From NCBI RefSeq assembly GCF_902506295.1, contig NZ_LR733313.1, forward strand, positions 445,304-509,303: a stretch of 64,000 bases of DNA, given 5' to 3'. Origin of the DNA: Luteimonas sp. 9C. Lineage in GTDB: Bacteria; Pseudomonadota; Gammaproteobacteria; Xanthomonadales; Xanthomonadaceae. The notes under the pieces are model-generated. The model had not been told where the DNA came from. It did no database searches and saw only the letters and a program-made list of their open reading frames with translations. The translations under genes were made by a program, and so were the position numbers. Below are positions 27,362-35,034 of this stretch, piece by piece. Position 1 is the stretch's first letter, and each line of letters opens with the position of its first letter.

Positions 27362-27394
27362 AAAAACCCCCGCCGGAATACCGGCGGGGGTTTT
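27362..27394 (-). terminator. Strong bidirectional intrinsic terminator of rrn type
   Basis: A perfect 10-bp stem (CCCCCGCCGG at 27367-27376 with CCGGCGGGGG at 27381-27390, loop AATA) is flanked by A5 on one side and T4 on the other, so it can work on both strands. On the minus strand it follows the 5S rRNA end by 9 bases, as in an rRNA operon. Today it can terminate transcripts from the rhomboid gene. Confidence 0.85.
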
Positions 27395-27403
27395 GGGTAA
27401 AAA

Positions 27404-27429
27404 CCCTGGCGATGACCTACTCTCATATG
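27404..27429 (-). pseudogene. 3'-terminal remnant of a 5S rRNA gene
   Basis: Read on the minus strand, these 26 bases are the last part of a proteobacterial 5S rRNA (GAGAGTAGGTCATCGCCAGG and flanks). The rrn-type terminator follows directly. Upstream of the remnant the sequence bears no resemblance to 5S, so nothing but the 3' end survives. No 16S, 23S or tRNA sequence is visible nearby. Confidence 0.7.
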
Positions 27430-27508
27430 ACTGGCTCGCGCGAAGCGTCCCGGCACCAGACCACGCCCGAGCACAAATTTCCGCCTTTGAGCGTTTGCCC
27501 CCTCCCAA

Positions 27509-27550
27509 CCCTCCCCCGCAATGCGAGGGAGGGCTCTCGCAAAGCTGCGA
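27509..27550. repeat. REP-like double hairpin, second copy
   Basis: CCCTCCC (27509-27515) pairs with GGGAGGG (27527-27533), and CTCGCA (27535-27540) with TGCGAG (27545-27550). The order of a CCCTCYC hairpin followed by a GCGC/AAAG-loop hairpin is the same as at 22569-22608. It lies directly downstream of the rhomboid gene's stop. Confidence 0.55.
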
Positions 27551-27561
27551 GCGAAAGGACA

Positions 27562-28359
27562 TCAGCGCTCGCCGTCGTGTCCACCCCGTCGATCCGGAAA
27601 CCGCAGCACGACACCGCGCGTGTCGTCGCGCGTGGGTCGGTCCCACAGCACCGGCACGTCGTGCGGGGCGGGCGGTTCGAACGTGTCGCGGCGCTCGCGC
27701 TCGGCGCGAACCGCTTCTTCCTCCTCGATCTCCCAGCTGTAGCGCCGCCGGGGCGGGACGGGATCGGCGTAGCGGAACCAGAACGCGGCCAGTACGCCGC
27801 CGACCGCCCCGCCCATGTGCGACTGCCAGGACACGCCCGGCTCCTGCGGCAGCACCGTCAGCAGCATGCCGCCGTAGAACAGGAACGCGATCATGCCGGC
27901 CGCGATCGACGGCCGGTCGCGGCGCAGCAGGCCGAGCACGAACACCAGGAACATCAGCCCATGGGTCACGCCACTGGCGCCCAGGTGATGCGAGCCCGGC
28001 ACGCCCATCAGCCAGGCGCCCAGACCCGAGCCCAGCCACATCAGCGGCAGGCCGCGCAGCGTGGCGCGCGGATAGACCACCAGTGCCAGCGAGCCGAGCA
28101 GCAAGAGCGCGCTGGCATTGGCGATCAGATGTTCCGGCGAGCCGTGCAGCAGCGGCGCGGTGAGCAGGCCGAGCAGACCGGCCCACTCGCCCGGCTGCAC
28201 TGCGAGGAAGCGCCAGTCGATCGCCGCCTGCACGCCGAACGCGATGCACAGCAGCAGCACGAACAGCACGCTCGCCTTCAGCGCATTGGACAACCGGCGC
28301 TTGTCGTGCGCGCGTTGCTGTTCGGAATCGGGAAGGTCGTCGGGGCTGTCGAGATGCAT
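27562..28359 (-). CDS. Rhomboid family intramembrane serine protease
   Basis: 265 residues with six to seven membrane helices. The catalytic dyad is visible: Ser129 in GASGVTHGL and His181 in WQSHMGGAVGG, with the oxyanion-supporting Asn81 in HLIANASALL. The N-terminal 28 residues and the C-terminal 55 residues (acidic EIEEEEAV, then DVPVLWDRP) are cytosolic extensions. Rhomboids cleave membrane proteins within or near the bilayer, and the substrate is unknown. The start is MHLDSPDD at 28359, with M at 28371 an alternative. It is divergent from the diguanylate cyclase gene, and its 3' side faces the REP-like element and rrn terminator. Confidence 0.85.
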   Translation of the reverse strand: MHLDSPDDLPDSEQQRAHDKRRLSNALKASVLFVLLLCIAFGVQAAIDWRFLAVQPGEWAGLLGLLTAPLLHGSPEHLIANASALLLLGSLALVVYPRATLRGLPLMWLGSGLGAWLMGVPGSHHLGASGVTHGLMFLVFVLGLLRRDRPSIAAGMIAFLFYGGMLLTVLPQEPGVSWQSHMGGAVGGVLAAFWFRYADPVPPRRRYSWEIEEEEAVRAERERRDTFEPPAPHDVPVLWDRPTRDDTRGVVLRFPDRRGGHDGER

Positions 28360-28508
28360 GCACCCCAGCATGGCGACGGTTCGCGCCGTTGCAAGACGGC
28401 GTGACCGCCGTCGCCGTTCGACACCGCACACGACCCGCGCCACACGTCCGTACGCTACCGTGTCGCGCGGCCCCGGCCCCCGGGGCGCACATCGGAACCC
28501 CGAATCCC

Positions 28509-29705
28509 GTGGATGCCTGGCAGGTCACATTGCTGGCGATGTTCGTGCTGCTGGCGGTTTCGCTGGCGGCGATGGCGTGGCTGGTCCTGCGCGAGCACCG
28601 GATCCGCGAGCGCGCGGGGCTGCGCGAATGGACCGCCGGTCTCGCGCTGCAGACGCTGGCATGGCCGCTGTTCGCAGTGCCGGCGACCGTGCTCGGCGGC
28701 GCGCTGCAGGCCATCGCCTGCGCGTTGCTGGTCGCCGGCTACGCCGCCATGCTGCGCGCGCTGCTGCGCAGCCTGCCGTCGACCCCTGCGCGAACACCAT
28801 TGTCGTGGGCGGTGGTCTATCTGCCGGCGCTGATGCTGCTGCTCGCGCTGCTGGTGCCCGCACAGACGCCACAGGCGCGCATCGCCATGTTCTGGGTCGC
28901 CGCGCTGCTGACCGTGCTGCTGTCGCTGCGCGCCCCCATCCGTCGCCGTGGACGGCGACCCGCGCCCGAGCGGGCCCTGCTGGTGCTGTTCGCCGGCGCG
29001 GCGCTGGTCTGCATCTACCGTCTTGCCGAGCAGGGCTGGAATCCGCAGTCCGGCCCCGCCTTCGATGCCGGCATCACGCCGGGCCAGCAGCTCGCGCTGG
29101 CGTACTTCCTGGTCGCGCCGGTGTTCGCCACGTTCGCGTTCCTGCTGCTGCAGCTCGAACGCCAGCAGCGCTGGCTCGAGGGTCTCGCCGCCGAGGATGC
29201 GCTGACCGGCATCCACAACCGGCGCGCGTTCTTCGAAGAGGCGCACCGTCGCCTGTCGCGGCGCGACGGCGACGACCTGCTCGCGCTGCTGATGATCGAC
29301 GCCGACAGCTTCAAGACCGTCAACGACCGCCATGGACACGCCATCGGCGATCGCGTGCTGGTGGCGGTGGCGGCGGCGATGCGCGCGTGCCTGCAGCCCG
29401 ACGACATCGCCGGCCGGTTCGGCGGCGACGAATTCTGCATGCTGCTGATGGGCGTGACGGCGGGCGAGGCCGCGCACCGGGCCCAGGTCCTGCGCCACGC
29501 CATCGCCGCACGGCCGCTGCGGATCGACGGCATCGAAGTGCCGGTCACCCTGTCGATCGGTATCGCCCACATGCGCGAGGGGCGCGACGGCGACCTCGAC
29601 CGTCTGCTCGCCATCGCCGACCGACGGCTGTACCTGGCCAAGCGCACCGGCCGCGACCGGGTGATCGATCACGACCTCGAACTGGACCTGCCCGCGCAGG
29701 CCTGA
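28509..29705 (+). CDS. Membrane-bound diguanylate cyclase (GGDEF)
   Basis: 398 residues. About six N-terminal membrane helices (residues 5-215) form a 7TM-like or MASE-type sensor region of no family I can name. A GGDEF domain follows with the intact signature RFGGDEF (residues 303-309) and the metal Asp in LLMIDADSFKTVND. The position of the allosteric inhibitory site, normally RxxD, reads QPDD, so product feedback is probably lost. It makes the second messenger cyclic di-GMP at the membrane. The start is GTG 28509, just before the first helix, although the frame is open from 28389. It converges with terC across a GC hairpin. Confidence 0.87.
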   Translation: MDAWQVTLLAMFVLLAVSLAAMAWLVLREHRIRERAGLREWTAGLALQTLAWPLFAVPATVLGGALQAIACALLVAGYAAMLRALLRSLPSTPARTPLSWAVVYLPALMLLLALLVPAQTPQARIAMFWVAALLTVLLSLRAPIRRRGRRPAPERALLVLFAGAALVCIYRLAEQGWNPQSGPAFDAGITPGQQLALAYFLVAPVFATFAFLLLQLERQQRWLEGLAAEDALTGIHNRRAFFEEAHRRLSRRDGDDLLALLMIDADSFKTVNDRHGHAIGDRVLVAVAAAMRACLQPDDIAGRFGGDEFCMLLMGVTAGEAAHRAQVLRHAIAARPLRIDGIEVPVTLSIGIAHMREGRDGDLDRLLAIADRRLYLAKRTGRDRVIDHDLELDLPAQA

Positions 29706-29731
29706 CGCCGGCGGCGTGACGCGCGCCGGCG
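29706..29731. terminator. GC hairpin between convergent diguanylate cyclase and terC genes
   Basis: CGCCGGC (29706-29712) pairs with GCCGGCG (29725-29731), starting at the cyclase stop. There is no U-tract. Position between two convergent stops is the main support. Confidence 0.35.
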
Positions 29732-29744
29732 ACGGGCCCGTGCC

Positions 29745-30704
29745 TCAGGCCCCGGGCAGGGGCTTGGGCGGCCGCGCCAGGCTCAGCGCCACCGTGACGG
29801 CCAGGATCACCGCCACGACGCCCAGCGACCACAGCACCGGGATCTTGTAGACGTCGATCAGCAGCATCTTGGCGCCGATGAAGACCAGCACCACGGCCAG
29901 ACCGTAAGGCAGCAGATGGAAGCGGTCGGCCATGCCGGCGAGCATGAAGAACATCGCGCGCAGGCCCAGCACCGCGAAGACGTTGGAGGTCAGCACGATG
30001 AAGGGATCGGTGGTGATCGCGAAGATCGCCGGAATGCTGTCGACCGCGAAGATCACGTCGATCACGCCGATCAGCACCAGCACCACGAACAGCGGCGTAT
30101 AGGCCCAGGCACCGCCTTCGCGCACGCGCAGCGCGTCGCCGCGGTAGCCGTCGGTGAGTCGCAGATGCCCGCGCATCCAGCGCAGCACCACGTTGTGCTC
30201 CAGATCCGGTTCCTTGCCCGCGGCGAACCACATCTTGAAGCCCGTCAGCAGCAGGAACGCGCCGAACACGTACAGCAGCCAGTGGAACTGCGCCAGCAGC
30301 GCGGCGCCGACGAAGATCAGGATCGCGCGCAGCACCAGCGCCAGCAGGATGCCGATGATCAGCACGCGCTGGCGCTGTTCCTCGGGCACCCCGAAGAAGG
30401 TGAAGAGCAGCAGGAAGACGAAGATGTTGTCGACGGCCAGCGACTTCTCGACCAGATAGCCGGTCAGGAACTCCAGACCCACGCGGTTGGCGAGCGCAGC
30501 GCCCGCGGTCTCGTGCAGGTACCACCACAGGCCGGCGTTGAACAGCAGCGCCAGCGCCACCCAGCCCAGGCTCCACCACAGCGCTTCCTTGAAGGTGACC
30601 TTGTGCGCGCCGCCATGGCGCATGAGCACCAGGTCGACCAGCAGCGCGACCACGACGAGGCCGCCGAAGCCGGCCCATAACCAGACATTGCCAATCGTTT
30701 CCAT
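29745..30704 (-). CDS. TerC/Alx family membrane protein (manganese-related)
   Basis: A 319-residue, roughly nine-helix protein. The family motifs are EFLTGYLVEKSLAVDNIFVF in helix 3, with the acidic residues of the metal path, GVIDVIFAVDSIPAIFAIT in the second half, and a final AVVLVFIGAKMLL. Alx/TerC members export or balance manganese, partly to metallate exported proteins, and some confer tellurite resistance. ATG 30704 begins METIGNVWLW. A yybP-ykoY manganese riboswitch lies about 90 bases upstream, which supports a manganese role strongly. It is divergent from the rlmI-like gene, with the promoters packed into about 50 bases. Confidence 0.88.
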   Translation of the reverse strand: METIGNVWLWAGFGGLVVVALLVDLVLMRHGGAHKVTFKEALWWSLGWVALALLFNAGLWWYLHETAGAALANRVGLEFLTGYLVEKSLAVDNIFVFLLLFTFFGVPEEQRQRVLIIGILLALVLRAILIFVGAALLAQFHWLLYVFGAFLLLTGFKMWFAAGKEPDLEHNVVLRWMRGHLRLTDGYRGDALRVREGGAWAYTPLFVVLVLIGVIDVIFAVDSIPAIFAITTDPFIVLTSNVFAVLGLRAMFFMLAGMADRFHLLPYGLAVVLVFIGAKMLLIDVYKIPVLWSLGVVAVILAVTVALSLARPPKPLPGA

Positions 30705-30780
30705 CGAGATTCCCGGACAGGTGGAGGTGACCGCAGGGCGCGGACGTCTCGGGAACCGGGGACTCGGAAACCGGGGACAC

Positions 30781-30897
30781 GCCTTCGCCAGTGCGGCGAA
30801 GGTCTTGCTCACAGCCCGGTCGGGCTGCCGTGCGACCGGAGCATTGCTGCTCGAAATGACGGCCTGCACGTCGGGAGCTACTCCCCTTCGGGGGCGG
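30781..30897 (-). promoter_or_regulatory. yybP-ykoY manganese riboswitch in the terC leader
   Basis: On the minus strand the leader carries the two hallmark elements of this class. GGGGAGTAGC (30877-30886) lies right after a CCCCGAAGGGG-type helix, and GAGCAAGACC (30801-30810) lies at the 3' side. Between them are GC helices, including CAGCCCG/CGGGCTG. Immediately downstream a perfect hairpin, CCTTCGCC-N4/5-GGCGAAGG (30782-30802), overlaps the end of the aptamer and is a natural switching partner. Mn2+ binding by this class turns on alx, mntP and TerC genes. Exact ends are approximate. Confidence 0.82.
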
Positions 30898-30935
30898 AGT
30901 GTGCGCATCGCGCGCGTCACAATCAAGTGGACGGG

Positions 30936-30947
30936 TAAAATGCCGCG
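30936..30947 (+). promoter_or_regulatory. -10-like TAAAAT directly before the methyltransferase start
   Basis: TAAAAT (30936-30941) is followed by exactly 6 bases and then ATG 30948, so transcription would begin at or next to the start codon. There is no Shine-Dalgarno sequence. A -35 box is not obvious. Confidence 0.5.
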
Positions 30948-32117
30948 ATGAACGCACCCTACCCGACCGTACACCTGAAGAACGCCTGGCGTTCCAGCCA
31001 TCCGTGGATTTTCCAGCGCCTGGTCGAAAAACCCGCGCAGCGCCCCAAGCCGGGCAGCATCGTCGATGTCATCGGCGTGGAGGGCGACTGGATCGGCCGC
31101 GGCTTCTACAACGGCCATTCGCGCATCGCCGTGCGCATCCTCGAAACGCATCCCGACGTGCCGGTCGATGCCGGCTGGTTCTCGCGCAAGATCGCCGAGG
31201 CGGTCTCGCTGCGTCGCGATGTGCTCAAGCTCGACGAGGTGTCCGACGCCTGGCGCGTCGTGCACAGCGAGGGCGACGGGATGTCGGGCCTGGTGGTCGA
31301 CCGCTACGGCGACCTGCTGGTCGTCGAATTCTTCAGCGCCGGCATGTTCCGCCATCGCGAGTGGATCTACGAGGCGCTGAAGGAACAGTTCCCCGGCTGC
31401 CGCTTCCACAGCTTCGCCGACGAACACGTGCAGAAGCAGGAGAGTTTCGACTACCGCGGCAGCGTGCCTGCGGACCCGGCGATCATCACCGAGTACGGCA
31501 TCCGCTTCCGCGCCGACCCGGCCGGCGCGCACAAGACCGGCTTCTTCGCCGACCAGCGCGAGAACCGCGAGTGGCTAAGCCGCCAGGTGTCCGGCAAGCG
31601 CGTGCTGGACCTGTGCTGCAACACCGGCGGCTTCGGTGTGTACGCGGCGGCGCGCGGCGCGGCCGAAGTCGTCGGTATCGACATCGACGAGGACGTCATC
31701 GAGATCGCCAAGGGCAACGCCCGGCTCAACGATGCGCGCATCAGGTTCGTGCAGGCCGACATCTTCCCGTGGCTGCGCGATGCGTCGAACGCGGGCGACA
31801 CCTTTGATGTCGTCGTGCTCGACCCGGCCAAGATGACCCGCGACCGCGAGCAGGTGATTCCGGCGCTGAAGAAGTACCTCGACATGAACAAGCTCGCGCT
31901 CGGCGTGGTCAAGCCGGGCGGCCTGCTGGCCACGTTCTCGTGCACCGGTCTGGTCAGCGAGGAACAGTTCCTCGACATGCTGCGGCGCGCGGCGTTCTAC
32001 GCCAACCGCACGATCCAGATCCTCAAGGTCGCGGGCGCGGGCGCCGATCATCCGTTCATGGCCCACGTACAGGAATCGCGTTACCTCAAGGCGGTGTTCT
32101 GCCGCGTCGTGGACTGA
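30948..32117 (+). CDS. RlmI-like class I SAM-dependent 23S rRNA methyltransferase
   Basis: 389 residues. An N-terminal PUA-like RNA-binding domain (KNAWRSSHPWIFQ at residue 11 onward, with RGFYNGHSRIAVRIL) is followed by an EEHEE domain (GDGMSGLVVDRYGDLLVV). The Rossmann methyltransferase core has a SAM loop (VLDLCCNTGGFG), an acidic strand (VVGIDIDEDVIEIA) and a catalytic region (VVLDPAKMTRD, then FSCTGLV with the conserved Cys). This matches RlmI, which methylates C1962 of 23S rRNA (m5C), or a close paralogue such as RlmK-like enzymes. There is no Shine-Dalgarno sequence, and a TAAAAT lies 6 nt upstream of the ATG. The NHL/M23 gene follows after 9 bases. Confidence 0.87.
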   Translation: MNAPYPTVHLKNAWRSSHPWIFQRLVEKPAQRPKPGSIVDVIGVEGDWIGRGFYNGHSRIAVRILETHPDVPVDAGWFSRKIAEAVSLRRDVLKLDEVSDAWRVVHSEGDGMSGLVVDRYGDLLVVEFFSAGMFRHREWIYEALKEQFPGCRFHSFADEHVQKQESFDYRGSVPADPAIITEYGIRFRADPAGAHKTGFFADQRENREWLSRQVSGKRVLDLCCNTGGFGVYAAARGAAEVVGIDIDEDVIEIAKGNARLNDARIRFVQADIFPWLRDASNAGDTFDVVVLDPAKMTRDREQVIPALKKYLDMNKLALGVVKPGGLLATFSCTGLVSEEQFLDMLRRAAFYANRTIQILKVAGAGADHPFMAHVQESRYLKAVFCRVVD

Positions 32118-32126
32118 TCCCGCTGC

Positions 32127-34232
32127 ATGGCGCGGAAGCTGCGGCCGGGCCTGCGCGGCGCGATCTGGGCCGTCGCCGCGCTGACGACGGTCGCGCTCGC
32201 GGTCAGCTTCATGCGCGACTGGCGCACGCCCGAGCGGCCTGAGCCGGGCCCGCTGCCTGCAGGCCTGCCGGCGCGCATCGAACTGGCGGCCGGTGACGGC
32301 CACCGTGGCGTCCGCGACGGCGCACGCGGCGATGCCCGGTTCGACGATCCCTTCGGCATCGTCGTCGCGCCCGACGGCACCGCGCTCATTGCCGATGGCG
32401 GCGCGTCGAACCGCATCCGCCGCGTGTGGCCCGATGGCCGCGTGGACACACTCGCCGGCAGTCTGGAAGGCTTCGCCGATGGGCGCGGCGCCGATGCGCG
32501 ACTCCACACGCCGTCCGGTCTGGCGCTGGATGCCAGCGGCACGCTCTACGTCGCCGACACCGGCAACCATGCGATCCGCCGCATCGCGCCCGACGGCACG
32601 GTGACGACGCTGGCCGGCACCGGTGAGGCGGGTTTCGTCGATGGTCCGGTGGCGCAGGCGCGCTTCCATGCGCCGACCGGCGTGGCGGTCGATGCGACGG
32701 GGCGCGTGTTCGTCGCCGACGGGTTCAACGACCGCATCCGGGTGATCGAGGCCGGCACGGTGCGCACGCTGGCCGGCGATGGACGGCCGGGCCTGGCCGA
32801 CGGCACCGGCGCGCAGGCGCGCTTCGATACGCCCAGCGGACTCGCACTGGCCGACGACGGCGCGCTGTGGATCGCCGACACCGGCAACCACGCGATCCGC
32901 CGCATCGCGCCCGACGGCGCCACGACGACGCTGGCCCTGCATGGCGACGCACCCGACGCGGCGCCCGTCTCGCCGGTGTCGATCGCCCTCGATGCGCAGC
33001 AGCGGCTGTATGTCGGCGAGCTCGCGCAGGGCCGCGTGCTGCAGATCGAACCCGACGGGCGTGCGCGCGTGCTCACCGGTCGCGACATGGCGCAGCGCCT
33101 CGCGCGTCCGGCCGGTCTCGCCTTCGATCGTTTCGAGCGGTTGTGGGTCGCCGATGCCGCGGCGTACCGCGTGCACCGCATCGCCCAGGTGCGACGCGCC
33201 GGCGCGAAACAGAACCTGGACAACGCCGCGGTGGGGCCTGCGCCCGATGCGCCGCTCCCCGACACGCGCGGCCGCTGGCCGCTCGCGCCCCAGGACGGCT
33301 GGCACGAGGTGGTCGGCACGCTGGGCGAGGTGCGCGGCAATTTCCGCGGCGAATCGCGCAGCCACCTGCACGCCGGTTTCGACGTGCGCGGCGATGTCGG
33401 CAGTCCGGTGCTGGCGATTGCCGATGCCAAGGTCGCCAGCCCCGACGCCGCGTCCGGATTCGGTGATCAGGCCGAACGCCTGGCGATCGACGACCTGACC
33501 TACATCCACATGCGCGTCGGCCGCACGCCGCGCGGCGCGGCGCTCGACCCGCGTTTCCAGCTGATCGCAGGCGACGATGGGACACCGATGCGTGTGCGCA
33601 TTCCGCGCGGCACGCACATCCGCGCGGGCGAGACGATCGGCACGATCAACGCGCAGGCCCACGTGCACCTGGTCGTCGGCCCGTCGGGCTACCAGCGCAA
33701 CGCGGTGGCGCTGGGCTTCCGCAATTTCGTCGACACCATCGCGCCGCGCATCGACGATCTCGCGCTGCTCGACGCCCTCGACGCACCCGTGACGTCGCGC
33801 GAAGACGGCCGCGTGCGCGTGCCGCGCGACGGCGGTGGTCTGCAGATCGTCGTCGAGGCCTGGGACCAGGTGGACGGCAACCTGCCGCGCCGGCGCCTCG
33901 GCCTGCACACGCTCGGCTGGCAACTGCTGGCCGCGGACGGGACGCCGATGCCCGGCTTCGAGGCGCCGCGTTACACGATCGATTTCGACCGCATGCCGCC
34001 GCACCGCGACGCGGTGCGCGTGGCGTATTCCGCCGACAGCGGCATCACCGTGCACGGCGCCGCGCGCACGCGCTTCCGCTACGCGGTGAACAACGTCGTC
34101 CGCGACGGCCGCCTCGAACCGGTGCTGTGGGATCCGGCGGATCTGGCGGTCGGCGATTACCTGCTGCGCGCGACGGTGCGCGACGCCAGCGGCAACGCCG
34201 CGACACGCGACCTGCCGATCCGGCTGTACTAA
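32127..34232 (+). CDS. Membrane-anchored NHL beta-propeller fused to an M23 (LytM) metallopeptidase domain
   Basis: 701 residues. One N-terminal membrane helix (residues 10-28) acts as anchor or uncleaved signal. Residues 50-390 form an NHL-repeat propeller, with blades such as FDDPFGIVVAPDGTALIAD, LYVADTGNHAIRRIAPDG and LWIADTGNHAIRRIAPDG. Residues 405-520 form an M23 domain with both zinc motifs: HxxxD as His415/Asp419 in HAGFD, and HxH as His512/His514 in HVH. A beta-sandwich-like C-terminus follows. M23 enzymes cut peptidoglycan cross-bridges in the periplasm, and the NHL propeller would bind a partner or ligand. I know of no standard family with this order. It starts 9 bases after the methyltransferase stop. 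Confidence 0.75.
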   Translation: MARKLRPGLRGAIWAVAALTTVALAVSFMRDWRTPERPEPGPLPAGLPARIELAAGDGHRGVRDGARGDARFDDPFGIVVAPDGTALIADGGASNRIRRVWPDGRVDTLAGSLEGFADGRGADARLHTPSGLALDASGTLYVADTGNHAIRRIAPDGTVTTLAGTGEAGFVDGPVAQARFHAPTGVAVDATGRVFVADGFNDRIRVIEAGTVRTLAGDGRPGLADGTGAQARFDTPSGLALADDGALWIADTGNHAIRRIAPDGATTTLALHGDAPDAAPVSPVSIALDAQQRLYVGELAQGRVLQIEPDGRARVLTGRDMAQRLARPAGLAFDRFERLWVADAAAYRVHRIAQVRRAGAKQNLDNAAVGPAPDAPLPDTRGRWPLAPQDGWHEVVGTLGEVRGNFRGESRSHLHAGFDVRGDVGSPVLAIADAKVASPDAASGFGDQAERLAIDDLTYIHMRVGRTPRGAALDPRFQLIAGDDGTPMRVRIPRGTHIRAGETIGTINAQAHVHLVVGPSGYQRNAVALGFRNFVDTIAPRIDDLALLDALDAPVTSREDGRVRVPRDGGGLQIVVEAWDQVDGNLPRRRLGLHTLGWQLLAADGTPMPGFEAPRYTIDFDRMPPHRDAVRVAYSADSGITVHGAARTRFRYAVNNVVRDGRLEPVLWDPADLAVGDYLLRATVRDASGNAATRDLPIRLY

Positions 34233-34236
34233 AGCG

Positions 34237-34728
34237 TCAGCCACGCGCCGGACCGTCGTCGGTCAACGGATAACCGGCAAAGGATTTGACCTCGTCCATC
34301 AGGAAGTGGGAGACGATCTTCTCCACGCCGTAGTCCCCGCTGAGCAGCGTGCGCGCAATGTCCTTCCAGTGGTGCACGTCGCGCACGATGACCCGCAGCA
34401 TGTAGTCGTAGGGGCCGGACACCCGGCTGGCTTCGACGATTTCGGGCATCGCGAGGATGCGATGGTCGAAGGCGCTGAACTCCTCCAGTGCGTGCTTCTG
34501 GAAACTGATCTGCGCCATGACGATGGTCGCTGAGCGGATGCGGTCGACGGCCACGTGGGCGCGATAACTGCGGATCAACCCGCGCTGTTCCAGCGCGCGC
34601 ACCCGGGCCAGGCAGGCGCTGGGCGACAGCGCGACGCGTTGGGCGAGGGCGTGATTGGTGATCCGTGCATCCTGCTGCAGGACGTCGAGGATTTTCAGGT
34701 CGGTGCGATCGGGTGGTCGGACGGACAT
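34237..34728 (-). CDS. Lrp/AsnC family transcriptional regulator
   Basis: 163 residues, full length. An N-terminal helix-turn-helix (DRTDLKILDVLQQDARITN, recognition helix LSPSACLARVRALEQRGLI) leads to a C-terminal RAM ligand-binding domain (GPYDYMLRVIVRDV). Lrp/AsnC proteins form dimers and octamers and respond to amino acids. ATG 34728 has a CCGGAG ribosome site and starts the conserved region; the frame continues to 34782. It is divergent from the TonB receptor/amidase/peptidase operon and the obvious candidate to regulate it, with an amino acid product as possible effector. It converges on the NHL/M23 gene with 4 bases between stops. Confidence 0.88.
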   Translation of the reverse strand: MSVRPPDRTDLKILDVLQQDARITNHALAQRVALSPSACLARVRALEQRGLIRSYRAHVAVDRIRSATIVMAQISFQKHALEEFSAFDHRILAMPEIVEASRVSGPYDYMLRVIVRDVHHWKDIARTLLSGDYGVEKIVSHFLMDEVKSFAGYPLTDDGPARG

Positions 34729-35034
34729 CTGGCGCTCCGGATCGGATGGGACAGCGATGCAGCCGTTGCAGCGCCGGTACAACGTATCGAATTTGCGGCC
34801 CGGGGGTGCAGATCCTGCGTAATCGACGTGACGATTCCGTTGGATGTGCGGTCATTCGAACGGTCGATCCATTTAGATTCAATGATTTACATGATCCCGA
34901 GGCCCCGTGGATTCTGCTGGACGCGGTGGCAGCCGTCTTCTATTACTCGAAGCCGTCAGCGCCGCGGCCGGGCACGCTTTTTTCCCCGCTGCGCCGGTCT
35001 GGTCCACCCCAGCCATCGCCCAACGGGAACTGCC
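34729..35034. promoter_or_regulatory. Divergent regulatory region between the Lrp/AsnC gene and the TonB receptor operon
   Basis: A 306-base non-coding gap. The section 34853-34900 is conspicuously A/T-rich for this genome (CCATTTAGATTCAATG, then ATTTACATGATCC) and is the likely promoter and regulator-binding area for the operon. I could not define a convincing -35/-10 pair or a clear Lrp-type 15-mer. No gene is seen here. Confidence 0.5.

Larger units (their letters stand above)
26730..27561. other. Gene-poor stretch with lower GC, carrying a 5S rRNA scar and a REP-like element
   Basis: About 830 bases without a confident gene. From roughly 26870 to 27340 the sequence is visibly less GC-rich than its neighbours, and short frames on both strands lack the local third-position GC bias. 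The best of them is the 76-codon frame at 27084-27314. At 27362-27429 lies an rrn-type terminator fused to the end of a 5S gene, and at 27509-27550 a REP-like hairpin pair. The whole looks like decayed sequence left after a rearrangement. Confidence 0.6.
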
